A stretch of 64,000 nt of DNA. Origin: DATAXV01 sp036272915 (GTDB lineage: Bacteria > Chloroflexota > Dormibacteria > Dormibacterales > Dormibacteraceae). Under the pieces are notes generated by a model. That model saw nothing but the letters and a program-made list of their open reading frames with translations, did no database searches and was not told the origin of the DNA. This document shows positions 7,687 to 15,793 of the stretch, piece by piece (position 1 is the first letter of the stretch; every line of letters starts with the position of its first letter). The position numbers and the translations under genes were made by a program. The DNA lies in NCBI GenBank assembly GCA_036272915.1, contig DATAXV010000160.1, positions 1 to 64,000 of the forward strand, in the 5' to 3' direction.

Positions 7687-8574
7687 ATGCGCGTCTTCGT
7701 CACCGGCGCCGGCGGCCACATCGGCTCAGCTGTCGTCCCGGAGCTGCTGCAGGCCGGACACGAGGTCGTCGGCCTGGCTCGATCGGAAACGTCGGCCGCT
7801 GCGCTCACGACCCTGGGCGCCCAGGTCCGGCTCGGGGATCTTCTCGACCTCGATGGGCTGCGCGAGGCCGCGGCCAACGCGGACGGGGTCATTCACCTCG
7901 CCTTCAACCACGACGCCATGTCGGCCGGGGACCTGGCCGGGGCGGCCGCCGCCGACCTGGCCGTGGTGGGGGCTCTCGCCGACGCGCTGGCCGGGACGGG
8001 CAAGACGCTCATGGGTGTCGGCATGGTGCGCGCCGGCACCGAGGGCGGCGCGACCGCGCTCGATGCCAACCCCAGGACCGCCGTGGCGCGGGCGGTCGCC
8101 GGGCTCGACGGCCGCGGCGTCCGGTCCATGCTTGTCGCGATCCCGCCGGTGGTGCACAGCACGCGGGACCGGCACGGCTTCACGCCGACGCTGATCCGGA
8201 TCGCCCGGGGCGCGGGCGTGTCCGGCTATGTGGGCGAGGGCGCCAACCGCTGGCCCGCCGCTCACGCACTGGACGTCGGACATCTCTACCGGCTGGCGCT
8301 GGAGGGCGCGCCGGCCGGGTCACAGCTCTGCGCGGCGACCGAGGACGGCATCACCCTGCGTGAGATCGCCGAGACCATCGGCCGCCAGCTGGGCGTCCCC
8401 ACGGTCAGCATCCCGGCCGAGCGGGCCGCGGACCACTTCCGGTTCCTCGCCCCGTTCATGACCATGGACATCCCGATGTCCAACGCGGAGACCCGGCAAC
8501 TGCTGGGCTGGGAACCGGCCCATCCCGGGCTCATCGCCGACCTCGAGCAGGGCCACTACTTCACCACCGACTGA
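7687..8574 (+). CDS. atypical SDR, NAD(P)-binding sugar epimerase-like reductase
   Basis: 295 residues with a good ribosome site (GAGGAG, eight bases before ATG). The Rossmann fold begins MRVFVTGAGGHIGSAVVPEL with the GxxGxxG nucleotide motif and an LARSE stretch after the second strand. The later part contains VGHLYRLALEGAPAGSQLCA and the SNAETRQLLGWEPAHPGLIA tail common in extended SDRs that resemble NAD-dependent epimerases. The strict Tyr-x-x-x-Lys pair is not evident where expected, so it may be an atypical member acting as a binding or reducing protein. Substrate unknown. It is divergent from and probably controlled by the TetR regulator next door; such pairs often respond to quinones or other electrophiles (inference). 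Confidence 0.8.
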   Translation: MRVFVTGAGGHIGSAVVPELLQAGHEVVGLARSETSAAALTTLGAQVRLGDLLDLDGLREAAANADGVIHLAFNHDAMSAGDLAGAAAADLAVVGALADALAGTGKTLMGVGMVRAGTEGGATALDANPRTAVARAVAGLDGRGVRSMLVAIPPVVHSTRDRHGFTPTLIRIARGAGVSGYVGEGANRWPAAHALDVGHLYRLALEGAPAGSQLCAATEDGITLREIAETIGRQLGVPTVSIPAERAADHFRFLAPFMTMDIPMSNAETRQLLGWEPAHPGLIADLEQGHYFTTD

Positions 8575-8773
8575 CCTCCGCCGCTCGGTCGCGACCGGCA
8601 ACCGCACGCGCCAAGGTCAGGGGACGAGGCCGAACAGGTCCCTGAAGCTCCTCCACCGGCCTCAGGCCGGTGCGGCCGGACCTGGACGATCGAGTGAGCA
8701 TAGCCGTCGGCCCGATGAGGAGGACCGCCGGCCGCGGGTCTATGGCACCCGACGGCCGGCGGAAGCCCGCGGA

Positions 8774-8977
8774 TCAGTCGAGAACGCTGGCGCGGAGGGC
8801 GTCGATGAACTCGGCCCACTCGGTGGGGCCGTAGACCTGCTCGCCGCCTTCCCGGTTCTTCGAATCGCGGACGGCGCGGCTGCCGTCGGTCAGCCGCGCG
8901 ACCTCAACACAGTTTCCGCCGGTTGGGGTGCTGAAGCTCGACTTTACAAAGCGTGTGCAGGACCGATCCACGATCAT
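8774..8977 (-). CDS. DUF397 domain protein (second copy), partner of the XRE regulator
   Basis: 67 residues starting MIVDRSCTRFVKSSF. The start at 8977 overlaps the stop of the XRE gene (ATGA), with AAGGAG at 8983-8988. Conserved pattern: GGNCVEVARLTDGSRAVRDS, then KNREGGEQVYGPTEWAEFID. Together with the gene upstream it forms the standard XRE/DUF5753-DUF397 pair seen many times per genome in actinobacteria. It is about as long as, and very similar to, the orphan copy at 6605-6808. About 200 bases separate it from the reductase gene end at 8574; that gap holds a small hairpin (8655-8671) but no gene. Confidence 0.9.
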   Translation of the reverse strand: MIVDRSCTRFVKSSFSTPTGGNCVEVARLTDGSRAVRDSKNREGGEQVYGPTEWAEFIDALRASVLD

Positions 8978-9804
8978 GGTGTCTCCTTGAGAATCGCGTT
9001 CAACCAATCCGTCGACTCCTCGGGCGAGAGCGAGCGCTCGAGTATCGACTCGAAGGCGTGGTTGAACATGGCGACCATATTCTCGTCCTCCATGTACGTC
9101 TCACCGGCGAGGGTCTCGACGTAAGCGACATCGGGCACACCGGCGAAGCTGAGGAGGGAGAAGGAGCCGACGAGGCCAGCCTCCATCATCCGGTCATTGG
9201 GCAGGATCCGGATCGTCACCGATTCGGCGGCATTCACCAGCACCAGGACCTGCGCCCGCCGGAGGTCGTGGGCCATCACCCCGAACACGGCCTCGCCCAG
9301 CACGGCGACGACGGCCGGCGGACAGGGCCGGGTCAGGATCAGCTGTCGGGAGAGGCGTCCTCTCACCTTCTGTTCGATGACGTCGGCTGTCGGGTCGGGT
9401 CTGATGCCTGAGAACAGCGCTCGGGCATAGGCGGGGGTCTGGATGAGGCCGGGGACGTGCATGGGCTCCCAGGTCCGGATGAGGTCGGCCTCGTCCTCCA
9501 GGGCCGCGTAGGTCGTCGGCATCACGTCCTGGTACTCGGTCCACCAGTTCCGCCGCCGGGCGTTGCGGGTCATCTCCAGCAGGCGGGTCCGCCGCACCCC
9601 GTTGACGCCGTAGAGATCGAGGAGCGCCCGGACGTCACCCAGGCTCGGAAAGTTCTTGGCGTTCTCGATGCGCGAGAGCTTGGAGTCGTACCAGCCGAGC
9701 TCCCGGGCGATGCTGTCGATCGAATGGCCGGTCGCGGTCCGCGCCGACCTCAGCTCGCGGGCCAGGCGTCGAAGACGGACCGGCGGGTTCGACAGCTCAG
9801 GCAC
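8974..9804 (-). CDS. XRE family regulator with C-terminal DUF5753
   Basis: 276 residues from a GTG at 9804. Residues 10-65 are a helix-turn-helix domain: ATGHSIDSIARELGWYDSKL, then SRIENAKNFPSLGDVRALLD. Residues 85-270 are DUF5753, with TWEPMHVPGLIQTPAYARAL and VRGRLSRQLILTRP as the characteristic segments. Such proteins bind the promoter of their own operon and work with the DUF397 protein encoded immediately downstream. No ribosome site precedes the GTG; an AT-rich box (about 9806-9813) lies just upstream, so a leaderless transcript is possible. A dyad GCACAACTTTGTGC is centred about 70 bases upstream. A degraded relative is found at 6832-7002. Confidence 0.9.
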   Translation of the reverse strand: MPELSNPPVRLRRLARELRSARTATGHSIDSIARELGWYDSKLSRIENAKNFPSLGDVRALLDLYGVNGVRRTRLLEMTRNARRRNWWTEYQDVMPTTYAALEDEADLIRTWEPMHVPGLIQTPAYARALFSGIRPDPTADVIEQKVRGRLSRQLILTRPCPPAVVAVLGEAVFGVMAHDLRRAQVLVLVNAAESVTIRILPNDRMMEAGLVGSFSLLSFAGVPDVAYVETLAGETYMEDENMVAMFNHAFESILERSLSPEESTDWLNAILKETP

Positions 9805-9866
9805 GGATCATATTGTGTCGCCGTCGCAGCCGGACTGTGCAGTGGAGGGGCCATTACCACCAGGCA

Positions 9867-9882
9867 CGCACAACTTTGTGCG
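9867..9882. promoter_or_regulatory. dyad operator between the XRE gene and a small divergent gene
   Basis: The sequence CGCACAA-CT-TTGTGCG is a perfect 7-base inverted repeat with a two-base spacer. It lies in the 91-base gap between two divergent genes and overlaps the likely promoter (TTGTGC then TAACAT at 9884-9889) of the plus-strand gene. TTGTGC/GCACAA dyads are plausible targets for the adjacent XRE protein, but this is inference. Confidence 0.5.
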
Positions 9883-9895
9883 GTAACATACCACC

Positions 9896-10108
9896 ATGGC
9901 GCTACCTGCGGAATCGATCGACTTCGATGCCGACCCCGCCATGGTTATGCGGCTGCTGCGGGCGGCCAAGAACGAGCACTCCTACCTGCGGATGCTCTCC
10001 TACTGCTCGATGCCGCCGGCGGTATCTTCGGAGTCGGCGTTGGAGATGGACAGGGTCCTGGAGGAGTGGGATCGATCCATGAGTCCAAGGATCGAACCCG
10101 CGACCTGA
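9896..10108 (+). CDS. small hypothetical protein divergent from the XRE regulator
   Basis: 70 residues starting MALPAESIDFDADPAMVMRL. No family recognised. The sequence is acidic at the start and end (DFDADP, ALEMDRVLEEWDR) and looks mainly helical with no membrane segment. Codon use is GC-rich at third positions as in neighbouring genes, and a strong stem-loop terminator follows at 10132, which supports it being real. Divergent arrangement with the XRE gene over a shared dyad suggests co-regulation. Confidence 0.5.
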   Translation: MALPAESIDFDADPAMVMRLLRAAKNEHSYLRMLSYCSMPPAVSSESALEMDRVLEEWDRSMSPRIEPAT

Positions 10109-10131
10109 TCGACCTCCCTTCCCTCCGAGGG

Positions 10132-10161
10132 CCCTCGGCCCAACCGGGCCGAGGGCGTTCT
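10132..10161 (+). terminator. stem-loop terminator after the small gene
   Basis: A perfect 10-base stem (CCCTCGGCCC at 10132-10141 and GGGCCGAGGG at 10146-10155) with loop AACC, followed by CGTTCTCC. It lies between the plus-strand small gene and the convergent MarR gene, so it could serve either strand. The T-tract is short. Confidence 0.6.
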
Positions 10162-10194
10162 CCATCTCGGCCTGCAGATCGACGTCGGCCGCGC

Positions 10195-10707
10195 TCACCT
10201 CATGTCGTCGGCCGGCTCACCCTCCAGGTTCAGCAGCAGCTTGCGGAGGAGACCGATCAGGATCCGCTGGTCGGCCGCGGAGAGCGCCGTGAGCAGGCGG
10301 CGCTCGTTCTCCAGGTGGAGGCCGACGACATCGTCGACCAGGCGCAGCCCGGCCGGTAGCAGCTCGACCAGAACGCCTCTTCGATCGTTCGGATCGGGTA
10401 TGCGCCGCACCAGGCCCATGGCCTCCAGCGTGTCGATCCGCCGCGTCATCACGCCCGAGGTCCGCATCACCTGCCGGTAGATCTCGGTCGGCGTCAGCCG
10501 GTGGGGCGCCCCCACCCGCCGCAGCGTCGCCAGCACATCCCAGCTCGGGCGGTTGAGACCGTGCCGGCGCAGGAGGACCTCGATGCCCCTGTCGAGAAAC
10601 AGCGAGGCGCGGCCGACCCTGGCGACCAGAGCGGCTGGCGAGGTGTCGAGGTCCGGCCGCTCCGCCGCCCACAGCCGAAGGGTCCGATCGACGTGGTCCT
10701 CGGGCAT
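10195..10707 (-). CDS. MarR family transcription regulator
   Basis: 170 residues from the ATG at 10707 (MPEDHVDRTLRLW). The winged helix is clear: LNRPSWDVLATLRRVG, LTPTEIYRQVMRTSGVMTRR, then the wing PDPNDRRGVLVELLPAG with the Asp-x-Arg-Arg signature. It is divergent from the globin gene, 79 bases apart, and probably controls it and itself. The reading frame is open upstream to 10794, but that would place the start inside the divergent promoter. Ligand unknown; MarR proteins often sense phenolics or oxidants, which would suit a neighbouring haem protein and monooxygenase (inference). Confidence 0.85.
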   Translation of the reverse strand: MPEDHVDRTLRLWAAERPDLDTSPAALVARVGRASLFLDRGIEVLLRRHGLNRPSWDVLATLRRVGAPHRLTPTEIYRQVMRTSGVMTRRIDTLEAMGLVRRIPDPNDRRGVLVELLPAGLRLVDDVVGLHLENERRLLTALSAADQRILIGLLRKLLLNLEGEPADDMR

Positions 10708-10786
10708 CGCGCAAAGACTATCCGCCCTGAATGTATCTGCTGCTAGAGTTACTTCTCCCGCAGGCATAACCCCTGGGAGGAGCTTC

Positions 10787-11248
10787 ATGACCATCTACGA
10801 GCACGCTGGCGGGCTTCCCGCGTTCCAGCGTCTGGCCCAGGCGCAGTACCGCCGCTGCCTCGAGGATCCGATCCTGTCCCCGATCTTCGGCACCGAGCCC
10901 AGGCCCGAGCATGCGCCCCGCCTCGCCGCCTGGCTGGCCGAGGTCTTCGGAGGCCCCCGGACCTACACCGAGGAGTTCGGCGGCCATGAGGGGATGGTCG
11001 GGCACCACCTGGGACTGGCGGTGAACGAGGAGCAGCGCCGCCGGTTCGTCGAGCTGATGCTGGCGGCCGCCGACGAGGCCGGCCTGCCCGACGACGAGCG
11101 GTTCCGGCGACGGTTCCAGGACTACGTCGAGTGGGGCGCCCGCCTCGCCGTGGCCTTCTCGCGGCCGGGCGCCAAGGCGCCGGCCGGCGGCGCCGTTCCG
11201 GACTGGGACTGGAAGGACGAGGCGGAGGTCGGCGAGGGGCGGGCATGA
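10787..11248 (+). CDS. glbO: group II truncated hemoglobin
   Basis: 153 residues with GGGAGGAG upstream of the ATG. It opens TIYEHAGGLPAFQRLAQAQY, the usual start of trHbO proteins, and has the two-over-two globin pattern with the proximal His in GGHEGMVGHHLGLAVN (His73 or His74) and the conserved Trp of helix G in DYVEWGARLA. The C-terminal DWDW extension also fits the group. These proteins bind oxygen and may help electron transfer to bound partners. It overlaps the next gene by four bases (ATGA). In some actinobacteria the same two domains are fused in one chain, so the pair very likely works together. Confidence 0.85.
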   Translation: MTIYEHAGGLPAFQRLAQAQYRRCLEDPILSPIFGTEPRPEHAPRLAAWLAEVFGGPRTYTEEFGGHEGMVGHHLGLAVNEEQRRRFVELMLAAADEAGLPDDERFRRRFQDYVEWGARLAVAFSRPGAKAPAGGAVPDWDWKDEAEVGEGRA

Positions 11249-11547
11249 TCGTCGAATACATCCGGTACCGGATCCCGGAGGCGTCGGCCGGAGAGTTCCT
11301 CGCCGCCTACGGGCGGGCCAGTGCGTCGCTCGACCGGTCCCAGCACTGTCTCGGCTACGAGCTCAGCCGCGGCGTCGAGGAGCGCGGAAGCTGGATCCTC
11401 CGGATCGAGTGGGACTCGGTTGAGGGCCACGAGAACGGGTTCCGCCGCAGCGTGGAGTTCGGCGAGTTCCTGGAGGCGATCCGGTCCTACGTGCCGGCCA
11501 TCGCCGAGATGAAGCACTACCAGCCCAGCGCGGTGGCGAGCGCCTGA
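11245..11547 (+). CDS. antibiotic biosynthesis monooxygenase (ABM) domain protein
   Basis: 100 residues starting MIVEYIRYRIPEASAGEFLA. The ferredoxin-like fold of the ABM family is visible: strand MIVEYIRYRI, helix FLAAYGRASASL, strand CLGYELSRGVE, strand SWILRIEWDS, and a final helix FGEFLEAIRSYVP. Such proteins catalyse or assist cofactor-free oxidation of aromatic compounds, or bind haem. Translational coupling to the group II globin suggests a two-component version of the globin-ABM chimera known from Streptomyces (family knowledge plus inference). Confidence 0.8.
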   Translation: MIVEYIRYRIPEASAGEFLAAYGRASASLDRSQHCLGYELSRGVEERGSWILRIEWDSVEGHENGFRRSVEFGEFLEAIRSYVPAIAEMKHYQPSAVASA

Positions 11548-11591
11548 CGAATCGCTGGTGGACCCCGCCGGACCGCAAGTAGCATGGGGCG

Positions 11592-12854
11592 ATGAACCCC
11601 GCCGCCGCCGCCCAGGTGCTGTCCTCCCCCTTCACGCCTGAGGAGCTGACCCGCTACGGTGAGATCGCCGTCGGGGCCTGCCTGGACCTGCGCCGGGGAG
11701 ACCGCGTGCTGATCAGCTACGAGCACGAGCACCGCCCGCTGGCCGTCGCGATCGCGGAGGCCGCGTTCCGCCGGGGCCTGATCGTCGATACCCACGTCCA
11801 CGACCCGCTGATCCGCCGCGCCGAGATCGAGCTGGCACCGGATGAGACCCTGGGTGCTTTCACGCCCTGGGGCCGCGGCCGGTTCCTCGCCCGCACCGAG
11901 GAGGACACGGTCGGCATCTACATCCGCGGTGAGAGCCTTCCCGGCATCCTCGACGGCTGCGACCCGAAGCGGGTGCGCCGCCAGGTGCAGCGGCAGGCCG
12001 CCGAGGTGCCCGAGCTGTTCGAGCGGGTCCGGGCCAAGCGGGACTCCTTCCTGATCCTCGGCTATCCGACCCGGGCCTGGGCCGAGCGGGTCTACCCCGA
12101 GCTGGCGGGCGAGAACGCCGTGCGCCGGCTCGCCGAGGACCTCCTCGGCTTCTGCCGCATCGGTCCTGAGGACGGGGAGGGTGGGGATGCCCTCGACCAG
12201 CACATCTCTCGCCTGCAGGCGAGGGCGGACGCCGCCACCGCGCGCGACCTGCGCCGGCTCCACTTCGAGGGCCCGGGCACCGACCTCTGGTTGGGCCTGA
12301 CCGACGACTGCCAGTGGCTCTGCGCCCGGACCGAGAACGCCTTCGGGCGGCGCCACTTCGTCAACCTCCCCAGCGAGGAGATCTTCACCAGCCCGGCCGC
12401 GTCGGCGACGGAGGGAACGGTGCGCTGCACGCTCCCGCTCTCCCGCAATGGAGTCCTCTTCGAGGACATCTCCCTCGAATTCCGAGGCGGCCGCCTCGAG
12501 CGTCTGGAGGCACGGACGGATCGCCAGCGTGAGGCGCTTCTGGCGCAGCTCGACATCGACGAGGGTGGGCGCCATCTGGGCGAGGTGGCGCTGGTCGATG
12601 AGCGCTCCCGCGTCGGCAGGACCGGCCGCCAGTACTGGAACACGCTGCTTGACGAGAACCAGGCCAGTCACATCGCCCTCGGAGTGGGATTCGCCAGCAG
12701 TCGCGGCCGCGGCGAGGATTCGCCGGACCTGAACCAGTCCAAGACCCACATCGACGTGATGATCGGGTCGGCGGAGGTCAACATGACCGCGGAGACGGCC
12801 TCCGGGGAGACCCTGCCACTGATCGTCGACGGACGCTGGCAACTGCCGGACTGA
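11592..12854 (+). CDS. ampS: M29 family metallo-aminopeptidase
   Basis: 420 residues, typical for the family. The N-terminal domain contains LDLRRGDRVLISYEHEHRPL and the central part FILGYPTRAWAERVYP. The metal-binding C-terminal half holds NLPSEEIFTSPAASATEGTV, with the first Glu ligands, then RNGVLFEDISLEFRGGRLER, HLGEVALVDERSRVG, and the closing NQSKTHIDVMIGSAEVNMTA, with the His-x-Asp ligand pair. It releases N-terminal amino acids from peptides in the cytoplasm using two divalent metals. It sits 44 bases after the ABM gene on the same strand and may be transcribed with it, though no functional link is evident. Confidence 0.9.
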   Translation: MNPAAAAQVLSSPFTPEELTRYGEIAVGACLDLRRGDRVLISYEHEHRPLAVAIAEAAFRRGLIVDTHVHDPLIRRAEIELAPDETLGAFTPWGRGRFLARTEEDTVGIYIRGESLPGILDGCDPKRVRRQVQRQAAEVPELFERVRAKRDSFLILGYPTRAWAERVYPELAGENAVRRLAEDLLGFCRIGPEDGEGGDALDQHISRLQARADAATARDLRRLHFEGPGTDLWLGLTDDCQWLCARTENAFGRRHFVNLPSEEIFTSPAASATEGTVRCTLPLSRNGVLFEDISLEFRGGRLERLEARTDRQREALLAQLDIDEGGRHLGEVALVDERSRVGRTGRQYWNTLLDENQASHIALGVGFASSRGRGEDSPDLNQSKTHIDVMIGSAEVNMTAETASGETLPLIVDGRWQLPD

Positions 12855-12881
12855 TCGACTCGGGAGCGGGCGGAACCGGCC

Positions 12882-13700
12882 TCAGTGTCCGCGGTCGTCG
12901 TCGGGATCGCCCGCCGGGCCGGGCAGCTCGGGAGGCTGCTGGATGACCATCCTGGGCCGCCGCCCGCCGGGGCGAGGCGGATCGGGCTGCACACGTGTGG
13001 AGTTCCAGTACCTCGGTGGCGGCTGACCGGGGGAAGCGCCAAAGTTCATATCGCCGGTCGACTGCCAGCTCTGTCGATACTGCCGGCCGTCGGGGTCTGT
13101 GTAGACGAACTCCTGACTCGTGCTGTTGGTGCCCGAGGCGCGCACGTAAAAACCCATCCTCGCGAGGTTCTGGAAGGCTTGCGCCCAGTTCATGTTCCAC
13201 TCCGTTTGCATGGCGACGAGCCTCGGATCCGGGAACGGACGGTCGAAGCCGATGCCGGGAAGTCCGACTCCCTGGCCCTGGCGCTGGGCCTGCGGCGGCC
13301 CGAGACGCCCCTGAGCCGCGAGCTCTCGCAGCCGGCGCAGGTGTCCTTGGCTGCGCACGGCACGCGCAGCCCCGACGGTGAGACCGGCGGTTCCGCCGGC
13401 GGCTGCGACGAGGGCGACGGCCACCGCCACCGGCACCGAGACCGTGGCCACCGCCGCCGCCGCGAGCACACCGAAGGTCCCGCCGACCGCGCCCAGCAGC
13501 ACCAGGCGGATCGAGCGGTTGCGACGCGTCATGAGCTGGGCGGGATCGGCCGGCGGCCGACCCTCCCTGACGTCACGGTCGGCCGCATTCCGGCCCGACT
13601 TCTCGATCAGCGCTCCAATCCCGGCGACCACCGGGTTGAGCGCAACCCCCCAAGCGAGCCACTTCAGTCCCCAATGAGTCCGGGGGGGTCTCGTCGCCAC
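12882..13700 (-). CDS. hypothetical membrane protein with a Pro/Gln-rich cytoplasmic tail
   Basis: 272 residues from the GTG at 13700 (VATRPPRTHWGLKWLAWG). A hydrophobic stretch KWLAWGVALNPVVAGIGALI near residue 15 is followed by two strong transmembrane helices at about 65-85 and 90-110 (SIRLVLLGAVGGTFGVLAAA and SVPVAVAVALVAAAGGTAGL). The last 140 residues are soluble, with NMNWAQAFQNLARMGFYVRA, a short Thr/Ser segment and a Pro-rich, Asp-rich end (PGPAGDPDDD). No family recognised. A TACCGT box ends six bases before the GTG, consistent with a leaderless start. The 230 bases upstream to 13932 show no gene. Confidence 0.6.
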   Translation of the reverse strand: MATRPPRTHWGLKWLAWGVALNPVVAGIGALIEKSGRNAADRDVREGRPPADPAQLMTRRNRSIRLVLLGAVGGTFGVLAAAAVATVSVPVAVAVALVAAAGGTAGLTVGAARAVRSQGHLRRLRELAAQGRLGPPQAQRQGQGVGLPGIGFDRPFPDPRLVAMQTEWNMNWAQAFQNLARMGFYVRASGTNSTSQEFVYTDPDGRQYRQSWQSTGDMNFGASPGQPPPRYWNSTRVQPDPPRPGGRRPRMVIQQPPELPGPAGDPDDDRGH

Positions 13701-13932
13701 ACCGCGACGGTATCGCAGCCACGCGGACCCGGCACGGACAGTGGATTCATCCCGGCGAGTGCATCGACTGGGCGCCGGGGACCGGCGCCTGCCCATGGCG
13801 GTCGAGCCAGCCGGACCGGATCCGACATGGTCGGACCAACCAGGTCCCCTGAGGCCTGGCGGCGAGGACCTGCGGGATCCGCCGGCCCGATCGACCGGGC
13901 AGACACCTGCCACCGCCACCGGGCGGCGGTAC

Positions 13933-15525
13933 CTAACGGCGTCGGCTCACGCGGACCACGACACTGCCGGCGGCGGGGACGGTGATCGTGTCGTCCACCT
14001 GCCACGACGGGGGCAGTCGCGGGCGCGCGACCACGTAGATGCGAGGCCGATCGGGGTCGGGATTGTGCAGGCAGGCCTCGTTGCCCGTCATCAGGACCCG
14101 CCAGCCCCGGTCGGGGTCACGCCGCTGCAGATAGGCGTGGCGGGCGACGTGGCCAAGGCCACACCAGCGGACCTCACCCACGCCGGCGGAGACACGAGCG
14201 CCGAGATCGGCCAGCGGCTCGAAGCCGGGAACGAGGTCGCGGGGGTTGCATGAGAAGAGCGCCGGCGCTCCGAAGAATGCGTCCAGCAGGTAGCCGTCGT
14301 CGCGGATCGAGCGCCGCCAGAGGAGCGGGAACCCACCCCAGGAGAGCTCCGCCGGACGCAGTCCGAGATCCGCCCCCTCGATCTCCCTCGGCGCCGGTCG
14401 GCGCTTGCGAGGACTGCTGCAGGCGATCATCCCGCCGATCCAGAGATCCGACATCGCCTCGGGGGGAAGCGGTCCCCGCGGGAGCACCAGAACCGGATCG
14501 AGGGAGAGATCACGTTCGGCGGCGAAGCGCGATGCGGCGGCGCCGGACGGTTCCGGAGACGGCCTCTCGAGGAGGCATGCGGAGAGGGCGTCGGACCGGT
14601 CTCTCAGGGTCCCCACCACGGCGGGCTGGGCGAGGTCCAGCTCACCCGGGATCGTGGCCACGGTGACGTGCAGGCCGTGCTCGGAGGCGACCGACGCCAG
14701 CCGGTCGTAGGCCAGTCCCAGGCGGCCGGTCCGCAGAGCGGGACCATCCAGCGTCAGGTTGGCGAGCCGGGCCGGCGGATGCCAGGCGGTGTCCCCGGCG
14801 AGCCGGCGGAGGAGCATGAGGACGAGCAGGAGCCCCGACCCCCGCTCCGCGCCGATCGCGTCCATGACTCGCGACTGGACATCGGTGGGAAGCACGGAGA
14901 CCACCAGCCGGCCATCCCCGACGAGCCGGTCCACGGTGAGTGGCAGCCGGTCGAGCCCGGTCGTGCCCAGGACCAGCGGGTGCCAGGTGGGGTCGCTGGT
15001 CAGCCAGGTCCTGCCGCAGGGGATGTCCAGCCGCGAACCCGCCAGCTCTCCGGTGAGATCGGCGCGGTCGGCGGGGAAGTGTGGCCCCCGCATCGGGGCC
15101 GGAGCGCGGGCGAGGCCGGGGACGGCGATGCCGAACTGCTCGGAGCAGCGCCGCAGCGAGGCCGGATCGTCGACCAGGAGGAGCGCCGTCCCGCCGCCGC
15201 GGACGTGCTCGACGATGCCCTCCGCGGATCCGACCAGGTCGGCCGAACCGGCGACCAGCGACCAGGGCCGCGCGCGCCGGGAATCGAAGGTGTCCACGCC
15301 CAGGCCCCAGAAGGCGGCGCATGCGGCCAGCTCCCGGCGGCGGGCGTCGCCCTCGATCAGACCGAGAACCGAGCCCACCCCGACCGGAATCGGCAGCGGG
15401 CCGTGGCGGTCAAGGGTGTGCACCGTGGGTCCTGGGTCGGTCGCCGGCTCGGAACGCGAGAAGACAGTTCGTGCATCGTCGCCCCGGTCGTCCCAGAAGC
15501 GACGCCAGATCGAGCCGGCGAGCAT
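13933..15525 (-). CDS. unrecognised large protein, possibly with a polysaccharide-deacetylase-like domain
   Basis: 530 residues from the ATG at 15525; in-frame GTG codons at 15540 and 15561 are alternatives. No clear family. The middle of the protein contains PARLANLTLDGPALRTGRLG and YDRLASVASEHGLHVTVATI, a pattern resembling the barrel start of NodB-like or DUF2334 deacetylase-related proteins, with LTLDGP in place of the usual strand and Asp. The first 200 residues include an alpha/beta region (SLVAGSADLVGSAEGIVEHV and TALLLVDDPASLRRCSEQFG). The end forms beta-rich segments (RPRIYVVARPRLPPSWQVDD). No signal peptide. It lies downstream of the flippase and GT2 genes on the same strand, so a role in surface polysaccharide handling is likely by context only. 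Confidence 0.5.
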   Translation of the reverse strand: MLAGSIWRRFWDDRGDDARTVFSRSEPATDPGPTVHTLDRHGPLPIPVGVGSVLGLIEGDARRRELAACAAFWGLGVDTFDSRRARPWSLVAGSADLVGSAEGIVEHVRGGGTALLLVDDPASLRRCSEQFGIAVPGLARAPAPMRGPHFPADRADLTGELAGSRLDIPCGRTWLTSDPTWHPLVLGTTGLDRLPLTVDRLVGDGRLVVSVLPTDVQSRVMDAIGAERGSGLLLVLMLLRRLAGDTAWHPPARLANLTLDGPALRTGRLGLAYDRLASVASEHGLHVTVATIPGELDLAQPAVVGTLRDRSDALSACLLERPSPEPSGAAASRFAAERDLSLDPVLVLPRGPLPPEAMSDLWIGGMIACSSPRKRRPAPREIEGADLGLRPAELSWGGFPLLWRRSIRDDGYLLDAFFGAPALFSCNPRDLVPGFEPLADLGARVSAGVGEVRWCGLGHVARHAYLQRRDPDRGWRVLMTGNEACLHNPDPDRPRIYVVARPRLPPSWQVDDTITVPAAGSVVVRVSRRR

Positions 15526-15574
15526 CGCCTGCCGCCTCACCCTAACGTTCCGCCCGGCCACCCTCGTCCGGCCC

Positions 15575-15715
15575 AGACCTGACGCATCGTCACCGAGTGT
15601 AGGCTGCGCCTCCTCGCCACCTCAAAGACCGCGGAAGGCCTCCTCCCAGCCGCTCGGCGACGACGTTGGGGACGACCTTGACCTTGACCAGCATGCCCGC
15701 CGGTCGGTCGGGTCG
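15575..15715 (-). pseudogene. frameshifted 3' fragment of a ThDP-dependent enzyme gene, duplicate of 35908-36047
   Basis: This stretch repeats the end of the ThDP enzyme gene at 35959-37605 and its 3' flank. The shared 20-base run gaccgcggaaggcctcctcc, followed by ctcggcgacgac, ggggacgacctt and gaccagcatgcccg, occurs in the same order in both places. Here one extra C in the run after cctcctc shifts the frame, so KVVPNVVAER no longer joins the true C-terminus. A TGA stands at the same place as in the intact gene. Just upstream (about 15722-15745), gtacgtcgccggccacc resembles a more internal part of the intact gene (36425-36441), hinting at an internal deletion. Confidence 0.7.
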
Positions 15716-15793
15716 GAGACGCAGGTACGTCGCCGGCCACCAGCCGGCAGGCCCCGTCCTCAGCACCTTCTGATGCGCTGACGACGGGCTCGG

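Noticed and set aside
8655..8671. Hairpin ACCGGCCT-C-AGGCCGGT downstream of the reductase gene
   Set aside because: The one-base loop and lack of a T-tract make it a poor terminator; kept only as a note.
10079..10107. A tRNA-like T-arm (GGTTCGATCC on the minus strand) at the end of the small gene
   Set aside because: No acceptor stem, anticodon arm or paired T-stem could be built around it; it lies inside a reading frame.
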